Shown piece by piece: positions 32,244-40,401 of a stretch of 51,041 nt of DNA. The translations under genes and the position numbers were made by a program. Numbering within the stretch: the stretch's first letter is position 1; each line of letters begins with the position of its first letter. The notes below the pieces were generated by a model. It saw only the letters and a list, made by a program, of their open reading frames with translations, was not told the DNA's origin and did no database searches. The stretch spans positions 1 to 51,041 of the forward strand of contig NZ_SOEZ01000071.1 in the NCBI RefSeq assembly GCF_004402215.1, in the 5' to 3' direction. This DNA is from Cryobacterium tagatosivorans. GTDB taxonomy: Bacteria > Actinomycetota > Actinomycetes > Actinomycetales > Microbacteriaceae.

Positions 32244-33251
32244 TTAGATGTAGCTGGCCCGGATTTGGCCGACCTGGCGTCCGCCGCCGGACACGGCGAG
32301 GTGCAGCTCCGGGGCCAGCGCGTCGACGTCGGAGCGCGCGATGGCCCCGGCATCGGCGAGCAGGCTGAGGGCGACGATGGTCGCCGCTCGCAGGCTGCCG
32401 TCCAGGACCTTCAGGGCAACCGTGGTGCCGTCGTCCGCCGAGGCGACCATGATGCCCTCGGCGCCGGTCTTGATGAAGAGGCCCAGGCGGTCGATCACCA
32501 CGGTGTCCGGCATCCCGGGGCCGGCGATGACCCAGCCGTTCGAGCGGACCGCTTCGGCGAGGAATCCGGCCTCGCGGTAGATGGCGAAGGGCGAACTCGA
32601 CTTGGACGTGGCGATCCGGGCGATGCCGCGGGCCAGCGCGGTGAGCGAGAGGGCGTGCACCGGGGCGCCGCAGCCGTCGATGCCGGATGCCGCCGGGCGT
32701 TCGCCGGTGAACCGCTCGACCACGTCGAGGATCCGCTTCTGCAGCGGATGTGCCGGGTCGAGGTAGCCCTCCAGCGGCCAGTCGTTCTGGGCGCACGCGG
32801 CCAGCATCGCCGCATGTTTGCCGGAGCAGTTCATGTAGATCGGGGCCTTGCCGGCGCCGAGCCGCACCAGGGCGTCGCGGGACGGGGTGTCATCCGGCCA
32901 GGCTGCCGGGCAGCCGAGCGCCGACTCGGGAACGCCGGCACGGGCGAGGAGCCCGCGGGCGAGGGTGGCGTGTTTCTCCGTGCCGCTGTGGCTGGCGGTG
33001 GCGACGGCCGCGTCCTCGCCGCGGAGGGTGACCCCGCTCGCCATCACGGCGATCGCCTGGAACGGCTTCATCGAGGACCGGGGCAAGATTGGGGTCGTCA
33101 CATCGCCCAGGGCGCGCAGCAGCGTGCCGTCGGCCCGGAGCACGACGGCCGAGCCGGCATGCCTCGACTCGACGAAACCGCTCCGCTCGACGACGGCCAG
33201 TTCGACCGCGTTGCCGACGGCGAAGGTCTCCGTGACGCTTGCGGCTGCCAC
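32244..33251 (-). CDS. Asparaginase (asparaginase II family, Rhizobium type)
   Basis: A 335-residue protein of the Asparaginase_II family, which hydrolyses L-asparagine to aspartate and ammonia and is unrelated to the classical AnsA/AnsB enzymes. Conserved stretches include SSMKPFQAIAVM, ATASHSGTEKHA, MNCSGKHAAMLA and IDGCGAPVHALSL, the Ser-Lys and Cys positions of this family. The GTG start is two bases after the stop of the GABA transaminase gene, so the two are co-transcribed. No signal peptide is seen. Assignment is by family; asparaginase activity itself is inferred. Confidence 0.85.
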   Translation of the reverse strand: MAAASVTETFAVGNAVELAVVERSGFVESRHAGSAVVLRADGTLLRALGDVTTPILPRSSMKPFQAIAVMASGVTLRGEDAAVATASHSGTEKHATLARGLLARAGVPESALGCPAAWPDDTPSRDALVRLGAGKAPIYMNCSGKHAAMLAACAQNDWPLEGYLDPAHPLQKRILDVVERFTGERPAASGIDGCGAPVHALSLTALARGIARIATSKSSSPFAIYREAGFLAEAVRSNGWVIAGPGMPDTVVIDRLGLFIKTGAEGIMVASADDGTTVALKVLDGSLRAATIVALSLLADAGAIARSDVDALAPELHLAVSGGGRQVGQIRASYI

Positions 33252-33253
33252 CC

Positions 33254-34627
33254 TTAAAGCGCCGCGATGGCGTCGTCGATGACCGAGAGGGCATCGGCGA
33301 GAAGCGCGTCGGTGACGGCCAGGCTCGGCAGGAAGCGCAGCACGTTTCCGTAGGTTCCCGCGGTCAGCAGCAGCACGCCGTGCTGGGCGGCGTAGGCGGA
33401 GATCGCCGACACGGCGGCCGCGTTGGGCTCCTTCGTCGTGTTTCCGGTGCCGGGCTGCACGAGCTCGATGGCGATCATGGCGCCGCGTCCGCGGATCTCG
33501 CCGATGATGTCGTACTTCCGCTGAAGGACCTCGAGGCCGGCGGTGAGGGTCGCTTCGATCCGCTTGCCCTCGGCGAGCAGGTTGTTCTTCTCGATGGCGT
33601 CGAAGACCGCGATCGCCGCGGCGCAGGCGACCGGGTTGCCGCCGAACGTTCCGCCGAGGCCGCCGGGCTGGGACGAGTCCATGATCTCGGCGCGCCCGGT
33701 GACGGCGGCCAGCGGCATGCCGCCGGCGATGCCCTTCGCGGTGAGGACGAGGTCGGGGACCCAGCCGAAGTGCTCGGCCGCGTAGTAGGCGCCGGTGCGG
33801 GCCATGCCGCTCTGGATCTCATCGGCGATCATGACGACGCCGTTCGCGGTGCACCACGCCTGGAGGGCCGGCAGGAAGCCGTCCGCGGGGACCATGAAGC
33901 CGCCCTCGCCCTGGATGGGCTCGACGACGAGGCAGGCGAGGTCGGTCGCGCCGACGGCCTTCTCGAGGTACGTGATGGTGCGCTTGGCGGCATCCGCACC
34001 GCTTAGGCCGTCGTGATACGGGTACGAGCTGGGGGCGTGGTAGACGTCGCTTGCGAGCGGGCCGAACCCGGTCGCGTACGGCATGGCCTTATAGTTCATC
34101 GCCATCGTGAGCACGGTGCGGCCGTGGTAGGCGTGGTCGAGCACGGCGACGGCGCGGCGGCCGGTGTGCTTGCGGGCGATCTTCACGCCGTTCTCCACGG
34201 CCTCGGCGCCGGAGTTGATCAGCACGCTCTTCTTGGCGAAGGTGCCGGGGGTGTGCTCGGCAAGCAGTTCCGCGACCCGGACGTATTCCTCGTAGGGCGT
34301 GATCGTGAAGAGGGTGTGGATGAACTCGCCCGCCTGGCCGACGACGGCGTCGACGACGCTGGACTCGGTGTGGCCGATCGTGGTCACGCCGATGCCGGCC
34401 CCGAGGTCGATGAACTGGTTGTCGTCGACGTCGACGATGATGGCGCCGTTGGCCTTCGCGACGTAGACCGGGAGCATCGAACTGACTCCGCCGGACACGC
34501 TTGCCAGGCGTCGCTTGTGCAACTCCTGCGATTTCGGACCGGGGATGCTGGTCACGATCCTGCGTTCCTGCGTCACGGTGTAGACGGGGGCGGCGGGGGC
34601 GGCGGAAGCGTTGATGGTTTCAGTCAT
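33254..34627 (-). CDS. gabT: 4-aminobutyrate aminotransferase
   Basis: A 457-residue class III PLP enzyme that transfers the amino group of GABA to 2-oxoglutarate, giving succinate semialdehyde and glutamate. PLP motifs are LINSGAEAVENGVKIAR, VIADEIQSGMART and the Schiff-base Lys298 in LTAKGIAGGMPL. The N-terminus (TSIPGPKSQELHKRR) is typical of actinobacterial GabT. A TAAACT hexamer lies nine bases before the ATG on the minus strand, suggesting a very short leader. It leads an operon with the asparaginase gene. No succinate semialdehyde dehydrogenase (gabD) is in the window. Confidence 0.93.
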   Translation of the reverse strand: MTETINASAAPAAPVYTVTQERRIVTSIPGPKSQELHKRRLASVSGGVSSMLPVYVAKANGAIIVDVDDNQFIDLGAGIGVTTIGHTESSVVDAVVGQAGEFIHTLFTITPYEEYVRVAELLAEHTPGTFAKKSVLINSGAEAVENGVKIARKHTGRRAVAVLDHAYHGRTVLTMAMNYKAMPYATGFGPLASDVYHAPSSYPYHDGLSGADAAKRTITYLEKAVGATDLACLVVEPIQGEGGFMVPADGFLPALQAWCTANGVVMIADEIQSGMARTGAYYAAEHFGWVPDLVLTAKGIAGGMPLAAVTGRAEIMDSSQPGGLGGTFGGNPVACAAAIAVFDAIEKNNLLAEGKRIEATLTAGLEVLQRKYDIIGEIRGRGAMIAIELVQPGTGNTTKEPNAAAVSAISAYAAQHGVLLLTAGTYGNVLRFLPSLAVTDALLADALSVIDDAIAAL

Positions 34628-34718
34628 GGTGTCCCCAGTTTACCGACCGGACCGTCGCTCATCGCAGCGTTTTCCTGCGAGAATCGTGTCCGGTTCCGCG
34701 ATTTCTGGAGGAGATGTC

Positions 34719-35216
34719 ATGAAAGCTGCTCACCACTACGCCGTGCGGCTTTCGTGGACCGGCAACCGGGGCACCGGCACGAGCGGATATCGCGAGTACG
34801 GTCGCGAGCACACGATCACGGCCGCCGGGAAACACTCCATCGACGGCTCCGCCGATCGCACCTTCCACGGCAACGCCGACCGCTGGAATCCCGAGGAGCT
34901 TCTGCTCACGGCCCTCAGCCAGTGCCACATGCTGTCCTACCTGCATGTCGCCGTTCGGCACGGCGTGACCGTCGTGGCCTACACGGATGACGCGGTCGGC
35001 ACGATGGAACAGCTCCCGCCCGGCGGCGGTCGTTTCACCTCGGCGACACTGCGCCCCCGGGTCACGATTTCGGACCCGAGGCAGCTCGACCTGGCCCAGT
35101 CGCTGCACGCCGAGGCGGCACGGGAGTGCTTCATCGCGGCGTCGGTCAACTTCCCGGTCGGCCATGAGGCGATGACCGTGCCCGAGGTCGTCACCGGGGC
35201 GGAATCGGCCGAGTGA
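34719..35216 (+). CDS. OsmC-family peroxiredoxin-like protein
   Basis: A 165-residue OsmC/Ohr-type protein. The two redox cysteines are Cys69 (LLLTALSQCHML) and Cys137 (ARECFIAASVNFPV), with Glu60 nearby, so reduction of organic peroxides by a thiol mechanism is likely. It probably acts as a cytosolic homodimer. ATG 34719 follows a strong GGAGGAG; the upstream extension overlaps the divergent gabT promoter region. Its stop overlaps the start of the GNAT gene (GTGA), so the two are coupled. Confidence 0.9.
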   Translation: MKAAHHYAVRLSWTGNRGTGTSGYREYGREHTITAAGKHSIDGSADRTFHGNADRWNPEELLLTALSQCHMLSYLHVAVRHGVTVVAYTDDAVGTMEQLPPGGGRFTSATLRPRVTISDPRQLDLAQSLHAEAARECFIAASVNFPVGHEAMTVPEVVTGAESAE

Positions 35217-35734
35217 GCGGGGTGGTCCGGCTTGTGGTGCTGGACCGGCCGGTCCTTCTCGACCTGGCGGCCGGGGACCTCGCGGCGGCGGGACGCGCGG
35301 CGGGGATCGAGTTCCCGCCGTTCTTCGCCGGGGAGGACTGGCTGTGGCGCCTGCACGCCGAGCGGATGCTGCTGCACCCGGAGTCCGTCGGCTGGCTGGC
35401 ACGGGCCGTGGTCGAGAGGTCAACCGGCGTGGTCGTCGGCCACGCGGGGTTCCACTTCCATCCCGACGCCGACGGCTCGGTCGAGATCGGCTACACGGTG
35501 CTGCCGGGCGAGCGGGGCCGCGGGCTGGCGAAGGAGATCGTCGGGGAACTCCTCGCCTTCGCCGTCGCCGAGGGTGTCCTGACGGTGCGGGCGAGCGTCA
35601 GCCCGGGCAATGCCGCGTCGCTCGCGGTGATCCACCACTGGGGCTTCGAGCAGCCCGGCGAAGAGTGGGACGAGGAGGACGGCATCGAGCTCGTCTTCGA
35701 GCGCCCGGTGCCCACGCGCCCGGTGCGCGGCTAG
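35213..35734 (+). CDS. GNAT-family N-acetyltransferase
   Basis: A 173-residue GCN5-related acetyltransferase. The acetyl-CoA-binding motif is in VLPGERGRGLAKEIVGELL (Q/RxxGxG/A form), preceded by VEIGYTV and followed by VSPGNAASLAVIHHWGF, as in RimJ/RimL-like GNATs. The substrate is unknown. GTG 35213 overlaps the OsmC stop. Its stop codon shares the palindrome CTAG (35731-35734) with the stop of the convergent small gene. Confidence 0.85.
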   Translation: MSGVVRLVVLDRPVLLDLAAGDLAAAGRAAGIEFPPFFAGEDWLWRLHAERMLLHPESVGWLARAVVERSTGVVVGHAGFHFHPDADGSVEIGYTVLPGERGRGLAKEIVGELLAFAVAEGVLTVRASVSPGNAASLAVIHHWGFEQPGEEWDEEDGIELVFERPVPTRPVRG

Positions 35735-35973
35735 GCCGCCGGGTAGCCGAGGGCCGGCTGGCCGGCAGCCGGGCGCGACTCGGGCCGCCGCTCCGGCGTG
35801 TTCGGCTCCGCGGAGCGCTCGGCGAAGCGGTGGATGGCCGCAGCCCAGAGGCGGTCGCGGGCTGCGGTCGGTTCGTCCTCGCCGTGGCGCTGGCGGCGCA
35901 GTCGGCGCGCGCGCTCCGCTTGCTCCTCGTTCTGGCGGTTCAGCTCGATGGCGAAGTAGGCCAGGGGGTTCAT
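35731..35973 (-). CDS. Small conserved-looking protein of unknown function
   Basis: An 80-residue protein starting MNPLAYFAIELNRQNEEQAE, with a charged Arg/Glu-rich helical middle and a proline-rich tail. It has no recognisable domain. Two ATGs occur in tandem (35976 and 35973); the second has GGAG at a better distance (six bases) and is preferred. The gene is divergent from the CGNR regulator over an 83-base AT-richer gap with repeats, and ends on the shared CTAG with the GNAT gene. The clear ribosome site and position argue for a real gene. Confidence 0.55.
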   Translation of the reverse strand: MNPLAYFAIELNRQNEEQAERARRLRRQRHGEDEPTAARDRLWAAAIHRFAERSAEPNTPERRPESRPAAGQPALGYPAA

Positions 35974-35992
35974 CATTCTCTCCGTTCGAAAA

Positions 35993-36040
35993 TAACCAGT
36001 GAAACTGCTTTACGGGTTACATGTTACGTAACTGGTGAAC
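35993..36040. promoter_or_regulatory. Possible operator repeats between the small ORF and the CGNR gene
   Basis: Two similar direct repeats, TAACCAGTGAAAC (35993-36005) and TAACTGGTGAACC (36029-36041), are spaced by 36 bases. A perfect palindrome GTTACGTAAC (36023-36032) overlaps the second and lies where the -35 element of the CGNR promoter should be. The divergent arrangement suggests autoregulation by the CGNR protein. Confidence 0.4.
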
Positions 36041-36044
36041 CGCG

Positions 36045-36056
36045 TACAATGGTTAT
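36045..36056 (+). promoter_or_regulatory. Predicted leaderless promoter of the CGNR gene
   Basis: TACAAT (36045-36050), a near-consensus -10, is followed by six bases and ATG 36057. There is no ribosome-binding sequence, so a leaderless transcript is expected. Confidence 0.6.
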
Positions 36057-36545
36057 ATGACCGATGGCAGGAATGAGTCGAAAGTCGTCCGGAATGGCTC
36101 GCAGGATGCGGACCTCCTGGTCGACTTCCTCAACACGCTCGACGTGGAGGACGGCACGGACGCCCTGGCGACGCCGGCCGGCCTGGCAGCCTGGGCCACC
36201 GGCCACGGGCTCGAACCCGGCGGTCTCGACGACGCCCGGCGCACCCGGGACGCGCTGCGTTCCCTGGTGACGGGCGGCCGGCCCGAGCTGCCGGCCGTCT
36301 CGCTGCATCCGTCCTGCGAGGGTGACGGGGTGTGCCTGCGGTCGAACACCGTCGCCGAGGCCGCGATCGCGGCCACGGTGGTCCTGAGCATCCAGGGGAA
36401 GATCGGCCGGGTCAAGCTCTGCCAGGCCGAGACCTGCCGGTTCGCCTACTACGACCATTCCCGGAATGGTTCGCGGGCCTGGTGCAGCATGGAGATCTGC
36501 GGGAACCGCTCGAAGGCGCGGAACTTCCGGGCCAAACCGGCCTGA
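36057..36545 (+). CDS. CGNR zinc-finger/ABATE domain regulator
   Basis: A 162-residue protein. The N-terminal part is the ABATE-like domain (DLLVDFLNTLDVEDGTD) and the C-terminus is a CGNR zinc finger: Cys residues in VKLCQAETCRFAYYD and WCSMEICGNRSKARNFR. Such proteins are probable DNA-binding stress regulators in actinobacteria. It is transcribed alone, divergent from an 80-residue ORF. The end is followed closely by the convergent acyltransferase gene. Targets are unknown; the palindrome in its own promoter suggests autoregulation. Confidence 0.85.
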   Translation: MTDGRNESKVVRNGSQDADLLVDFLNTLDVEDGTDALATPAGLAAWATGHGLEPGGLDDARRTRDALRSLVTGGRPELPAVSLHPSCEGDGVCLRSNTVAEAAIAATVVLSIQGKIGRVKLCQAETCRFAYYDHSRNGSRAWCSMEICGNRSKARNFRAKPA

Positions 36546-36568
36546 GCTTCGGCTCCCTGAGCTTCGGC

Positions 36569-37351
36569 TCAGCGGCGCTCGGGGCGCAAAATCGCCTGGG
36601 CGACACGCTGCACGACGCCGGTCGGCGGCGTCTCGTTGTACGCGTTCGCGAGTTCCTGCCCGGTGAGGTCGTGGATGGCGGCCATGATCTCATCCGTGGC
36701 CCGGCGCCTGGCCCGGCCGGAGTCGGCCGTGCCGTGCTTGCCGACGTCGATCGGTTCGCCGAATTTGACCGTCACCCTGCGGATCCGCGGGAACTTTGCG
36801 CCGACCGGCTGGATCTCCTGGGTGCCGATGAGCCCGACCGGCACGACGACCGAATTCGTGGTCAGGGCGAGCCAGGCGACCCCGGTGCGGCCGCGGTAGA
36901 GGCGCCCGTCGAGCGACCTGGTGCCCTCGGGGTAGATCGCGAAGGCGCTGTCCGACTCCAGGATGCGCCGGCCCGCGTCGAGCGCGTCCTGGGCCGCCTG
37001 CCCCGCGCCGCGTTCAACGCCGACCGCCCCGATCGCGGTGAAGAAGGTCCGGGAGACCCAGCCCCTGAAGCCGGTGCCGGTGAAGTAGCTGGACTTGGCC
37101 AGGAACTGCACCGGACGGGGCGCGGTGAGCGGGATCACCAGGCTGTCGATGAACGAGAGGTGGTTGCTGGCCAGGATGACGCGGCCGGTTTTCGGGATGT
37201 TCTCCCGCCCGGTGATGTGCGGCCGGAAGACCAGCCGGGCGATCGGCGCCATGATGCCGTAGCCGAGGAAATAGACGAAACCGGGCCTGTTCGCGCGCTC
37301 CGGCGCTGCTGCCTCGTCGACGACATCCGGGTCTGGGCTGGCAGCTGTCAC
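36569..37351 (-). CDS. 1-acyl-sn-glycerol-3-phosphate acyltransferase (PlsC-like)
   Basis: A 260-residue membrane-associated acyltransferase that transfers an acyl chain to lysophosphatidate in phospholipid synthesis. The catalytic HxxxxD is NHLSFID (His64, Asp69); the substrate-binding YPEGTRS and GRTGVAWLAL follow. A hydrophobic stretch near residues 25-42 may contact the membrane. The frame is open far upstream through dxr in antisense; GTG 37351 is chosen because it precedes the conserved part and has TATCGT six bases upstream, a leaderless promoter. It is divergent from dxr across 94 bases. Confidence 0.9.
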   Translation of the reverse strand: MTAASPDPDVVDEAAAPERANRPGFVYFLGYGIMAPIARLVFRPHITGRENIPKTGRVILASNHLSFIDSLVIPLTAPRPVQFLAKSSYFTGTGFRGWVSRTFFTAIGAVGVERGAGQAAQDALDAGRRILESDSAFAIYPEGTRSLDGRLYRGRTGVAWLALTTNSVVVPVGLIGTQEIQPVGAKFPRIRRVTVKFGEPIDVGKHGTADSGRARRRATDEIMAAIHDLTGQELANAYNETPPTGVVQRVAQAILRPERR

Positions 37352-37363
37352 CCCTCGACGATA
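37352..37363 (-). promoter_or_regulatory. Predicted leaderless promoter of the acyltransferase
   Basis: On the minus strand TATCGT (plus coordinates 37358-37363) is followed by six bases and GTG 37351. Confidence 0.45.
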
Positions 37364-37433
37364 GCGCCGTTCGTATGCGTGCGAGGGAATGTGAATCCCG
37401 GGCGCCGGCTCCGCGGGCCGTAGCAGCGGGCCG

Positions 37434-37445
37434 TAGCATGGGAGC
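37434..37445 (+). promoter_or_regulatory. Predicted leaderless promoter of dxr
   Basis: TAGCAT (37434-37439) is followed by six bases and GTG 37446. It lies in a short tandem duplication of GGGCCGTAGCA. Confidence 0.5.
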
Positions 37446-38525
37446 GTGCAGAGAGTAATCATCCTCGGATCGACCGGGTCGATCGGGACCCAGGCCCTCG
37501 ACGTGATCAAGGCCAACCCCTCCCGCTTCGAAGTGGTCGGGTTGTCGGCCGGCAGCAATCGGGCGCTGCTCGACGAGCAGGCCGAGGCGTTCCGGGTCGA
37601 CCACACGGCGCTGGGCGCCGCCGAGGCCGAGCAGCTGGTGCGGGATGTCGACGCCGACGTCGTGCTCAACGGCATCACCGGTTCGGTGGGCCTCGGGCCG
37701 ACGCTGGCCGCACTGAAGGCCGGCCGCACGCTCGCCCTGGCGAACAAGGAGTCCCTCATCGTCGGCGGGGACCTCGTGAAGTCTCTCGCGGCACCCGGGC
37801 AGATCGTGCCGGTGGACTCCGAGCACTCCGCGATCGCCCAGGCCCTTCGCTCGGGCACGCATCGGGAGGTTCGGCGCCTCGTGCTCACGGCATCCGGGGG
37901 GCCGTTTCGCGGTCTCAGCCGGCAGTCGCTCCAGGCTGCCACGCCCGAGCAGGCGCTGGCGCATCCGACCTGGAACATGGGACTGGTCGTCACCACCAAT
38001 TCCGCCACGCTCGTGAACAAGGGACTCGAGGTGATCGAGGCGCATCTCCTCTTCGACGTCGAGTACGACCGCATCGATGTGGTCGTGCATCCGCAGTCGG
38101 TCGTGCACTCGATGGTCGAGTTCATCGACGGTTCGACCATCGCCCAGGCCTCCCCACCCGACATGCGGCTGCCGATCTCGCTCGGGCTGGACTGGCCGAA
38201 CCGGGTCGCGGCCGTCGGTGTGCCGATCGACTGGACGACCCCGCACACCTGGACGTTCGAACCCCTCGACGACGCGGCCTTCCCCGCGGTTCAGCTGGCC
38301 AAACAGGTCGGCCGGGCCGGCGGAACCTATCCCGCCGTGTTCAACGCGGCCAACGAGCAGGCCGTCGCCGCGTTCCACGCCAGGCGGATCGGCTTCCTGG
38401 ACATCGTCGCCACCGTGCAGCGGGTCGTGGAGGCGCATGAGCAGGACGGACCGCTGACCCGGGAGTCGCTCGCCGCCGCCGAGGACTGGGCCCGCGCCAC
38501 GGCCGACACGCTGCTGGCAGGCTAG
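37446..38525 (+). CDS. dxr: 1-deoxy-D-xylulose 5-phosphate reductoisomerase
   Basis: A 359-residue enzyme of the MEP isoprenoid pathway: it rearranges and reduces DXP to 2-C-methyl-D-erythritol 4-phosphate with NADPH. Visible are the nucleotide fold ([16 protein letters not shown]), [10 protein letters not shown], the metal site [24 protein letters not shown] and [17 protein letters not shown] 37446 gives the standard N-terminus and has a leaderless -10. In mycobacteria dxr, the M50 protease Rip1 and ispG are adjacent; here about 3.3 kb of other genes intervene before the protease. Its stop shares CTAG with the convergent epimerase-like gene. Confidence 0.96.
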   Translation: MQRVIILGSTGSIGTQALDVIKANPSRFEVVGLSAGSNRALLDEQAEAFRVDHTALGAAEAEQLVRDVDADVVLNGITGSVGLGPTLAALKAGRTLALANKESLIVGGDLVKSLAAPGQIVPVDSEHSAIAQALRSGTHREVRRLVLTASGGPFRGLSRQSLQAATPEQALAHPTWNMGLVVTTNSATLVNKGLEVIEAHLLFDVEYDRIDVVVHPQSVVHSMVEFIDGSTIAQASPPDMRLPISLGLDWPNRVAAVGVPIDWTTPHTWTFEPLDDAAFPAVQLAKQVGRAGGTYPAVFNAANEQAVAAFHARRIGFLDIVATVQRVVEAHEQDGPLTRESLAAAEDWARATADTLLAG

Positions 38526-39433
38526 GCGCGGTAGCTCTCCGCCGTCGTGGCCAAAGCCTCGTCCCAGGGTGTCGCCGCGACGCCGAGCCGGCGTTCCGTC
38601 TCCGCGAAGTCGATGACGAAGGGTACGACGAACTGGTAGCTGGACGCCCAGACCTCTCGCATCATCGGGCTCACAGCTCCGAGCGTCCGGAGCAGCCACT
38701 GCGGGTAGCCGGACACCGTCCCGTGGGTTCCGTAACGGCGATTGAGCTGCTGCACGATATCCGTTCGTCTCACCGCGCCGCTTGGCACATGCCAGACGCG
38801 GCCCCAGTCGCCGGTGTGGTCGGCCGCGGCGACCAGCGTGGACAGTATGTCGGGCAGGTAACTCCAGCTGTGCAGTGCGTCCGGCTTGCCGACCACCCGG
38901 GCGGTCTTCGAGGCCTGGACCGCCGTGAAGAATGAGCGACCGAGGTGGGATGTCGCGTCGGCGCCGGGCCCGAAGTAGTCGCTGGCCCGCACCTCGACGG
39001 CGCGAATGTCGCCGCGTTCGTGGGCGGCGAGCACCTGCCGCCACCCAGCCAGGCGGATCAGGCCCTTCGTTTCCGTGGTCGCCTCAGGGGAATGCTCCGT
39101 CATCGGCCCGGACGGCGAGCCGTACGGGTACAGGTTGCCCATCACGACGAGGCCGGCGCCGGAGGTTGTCGCCGCGGTGATCGCGGCGCGGAAGATGGGC
39201 GGCCACTGGGCGGCCCACTTGGTGTACGGCGGGTTCGTGCAGAGGAAGATCGTCGAAGCCCGCGCCGCCGCCCGGCTGAAGGCGACCGGGTCGCCCGCGT
39301 CGAGAACGAGGGGCGTGGCACCCCGCGAGGCAGAGCCTGAGCGGGTGGCGATGGTCACGCTGTCGCCGCGAGCGGCGAGGCGTTCGGCCAGTGGGCGCCC
39401 GATCAGGCCGGCGCCGACAACGAGGTGCTCCAC
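38522..39433 (-). CDS. NAD-dependent epimerase/dehydratase-like protein (extended SDR)
   Basis: A 303-residue Rossmann protein. The dinucleotide site is [19 protein letters not shown] near the N-terminus. The middle has [10 protein letters not shown] where epimerases carry their YxxxK region, so the active tyrosine is plausible but the triad is not fully typical (no clear YxxxK). It may act as an NAD(P)H-binding reductase; the substrate is unknown. GTG 39433 has AAGGGGA upstream. It lies 45 bases downstream of the lipoprotein gene on the same strand and might be read through from it. Confidence 0.8.
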   Translation of the reverse strand: MEHLVVGAGLIGRPLAERLAARGDSVTIATRSGSASRGATPLVLDAGDPVAFSRAAARASTIFLCTNPPYTKWAAQWPPIFRAAITAATTSGAGLVVMGNLYPYGSPSGPMTEHSPEATTETKGLIRLAGWRQVLAAHERGDIRAVEVRASDYFGPGADATSHLGRSFFTAVQASKTARVVGKPDALHSWSYLPDILSTLVAAADHTGDWGRVWHVPSGAVRRTDIVQQLNRRYGTHGTVSGYPQWLLRTLGAVSPMMREVWASSYQFVVPFVIDFAETERRLGVAATPWDEALATTAESYRA

Positions 39434-39478
39434 GGTGGGTCCCCTTCCGCCCGAGACTCTCTGCCCGGGAAACTTCGA

Positions 39479-39877
39479 CTAGTCGTCTTTGCCTTTGCCC
39501 TTGCCGCCCTTGTCGCCCTCGCCCGGCTTGGACTCCTTGGTCGGCGTCGGCGTCGGGGTGGGCGTGGGCGTCGGGGTGGGGGTGGCGGCCTCGATGGCCG
39601 CGGCCAGGTCGGCGCCCACCTGGTTGATGGCGGCCTGGATCCGGGCGGAGCGTTCTCCCGTCACGTCGCCCGCCGAGGCGGCGGCCAGCAGGTCGGCCTG
39701 CAGCGCGTCCAGGGCGGACTGGGCGTCGGCGTAGTCGCCCGCGGAGACGGCGGTGGTGACGCCGAGCACACCGGTCTGCAGGCGCCCGGCGGCCGACTGC
39801 TCCAGGGCGGGCGGCGCGGTCGCGCAGCCGGACAGGGTCACCGCGAGGATGACCGCCAGGGTCGCGGCCCGGGTCAT
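39479..39877 (-). CDS. Lipoprotein 2 with Thr-Pro repeat tail (paralogue of lipoprotein 1)
   Basis: A 132-residue lipoprotein: signal peptide ending at lipobox LSGC (Cys18), then a helical domain of about 75 residues (GRLQTGVLGVTTAVSAGDYA, QSALDALQADLLAAASAGDV, QAAINQVGADLAAAIEA), then alternating Thr-Pro and a Lys/Gly-rich end. The helical domain closely matches the preceding lipoprotein, so the pair arose by duplication. The ATG overlaps the previous stop by one base (TGATG). The tail is coded by a repetitive GTC/GGGGTG-like tract that could change length by slippage. Function is unknown; it may sit on the outer face of the membrane as a partner of the kinase. Confidence 0.8.
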   Translation of the reverse strand: MTRAATLAVILAVTLSGCATAPPALEQSAAGRLQTGVLGVTTAVSAGDYADAQSALDALQADLLAAASAGDVTGERSARIQAAINQVGADLAAAIEAATPTPTPTPTPTPTPTKESKPGEGDKGGKGKGKDD

Positions 39878-40401
39878 CACGGCACCACCGGCACGGCGGA
39901 TGACGGCGGTGCGGTTCCCGGGGCTGTTGACGGCTGGGGTTCCGTCGTCGGCGTCGGCGCAGGTTCGGGCACGGGTGTCGTCGTCGGCTCCGGCGGAGGG
40001 GTGGGCGTCGGCGTGGGCGTGGCCGTCGGCTCCGGCGAAGGTTCGGGTTCGTCGGTCGCCTCGGGAGCCGTTGTCGGCTTCGGGGCTGAGGCGGCGATCG
40101 CCGCCGCGAGGTCGGCACCGACGAGCTTGATGGCCGCCTGGATCTCGGCGGCTCGGCCGGCGGACACGTCCCCGGCCTTCGCTGCTGCGAGCACGTCCGC
40201 CTGCACCCCGGTGAGCGCGGACTGGGCGGCGGCGAAATCGCCGGCCGCGGCCGCGGTCGACACCGCGAGCACCCCGTCCTGCAGCTGGCCGGCCGCGCCG
40301 GGCTTGAGCTCGGGGCTTGAGCCGGAGCATCCGGACAGGGTCGACGCGGCAATCAGGAAGGCGGCGGCCAGGGCAACGGACCGCGCACGGAAACCGCTCA
40401 C
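39877..40401 (-). CDS. Lipoprotein 1 with Pro/Thr-rich tail
   Basis: A 174-residue lipoprotein with lipobox LSGC (Cys25), the helical domain shared with lipoprotein 2 (GQLQDGVLAVSTAAAAGDFA, AAQSALTGVQADVLAAAKAG, IQAAIKLVGADLAAAIAAS), and a long Pro/Thr/Glu-rich tail (about 95-174) that probably spans the wall. GTG 40401 overlaps the kinase stop (GTGA). The operon order kinase, lipoprotein 1, lipoprotein 2 suggests that these proteins present or sense something outside for the kinase. No known domain was recognised. Confidence 0.8.
   Translation of the reverse strand: MSGFRARSVALAAAFLIAASTLSGCSGSSPELKPGAAGQLQDGVLAVSTAAAAGDFAAAQSALTGVQADVLAAAKAGDVSAGRAAEIQAAIKLVGADLAAAIAASAPKPTTAPEATDEPEPSPEPTATPTPTPTPPPEPTTTPVPEPAPTPTTEPQPSTAPGTAPPSSAVPVVP

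Noticed and set aside
37352..38248. A long N-terminal extension of the acyltransferase frame
   Set aside because: The extension is antisense to dxr; the conserved protein begins at GTG 37351.
39540..40030. CRISPR-like or tandem-repeat array
   Set aside because: The repeats code for Thr-Pro tails of the lipoproteins; there are no regularly spaced spacers.
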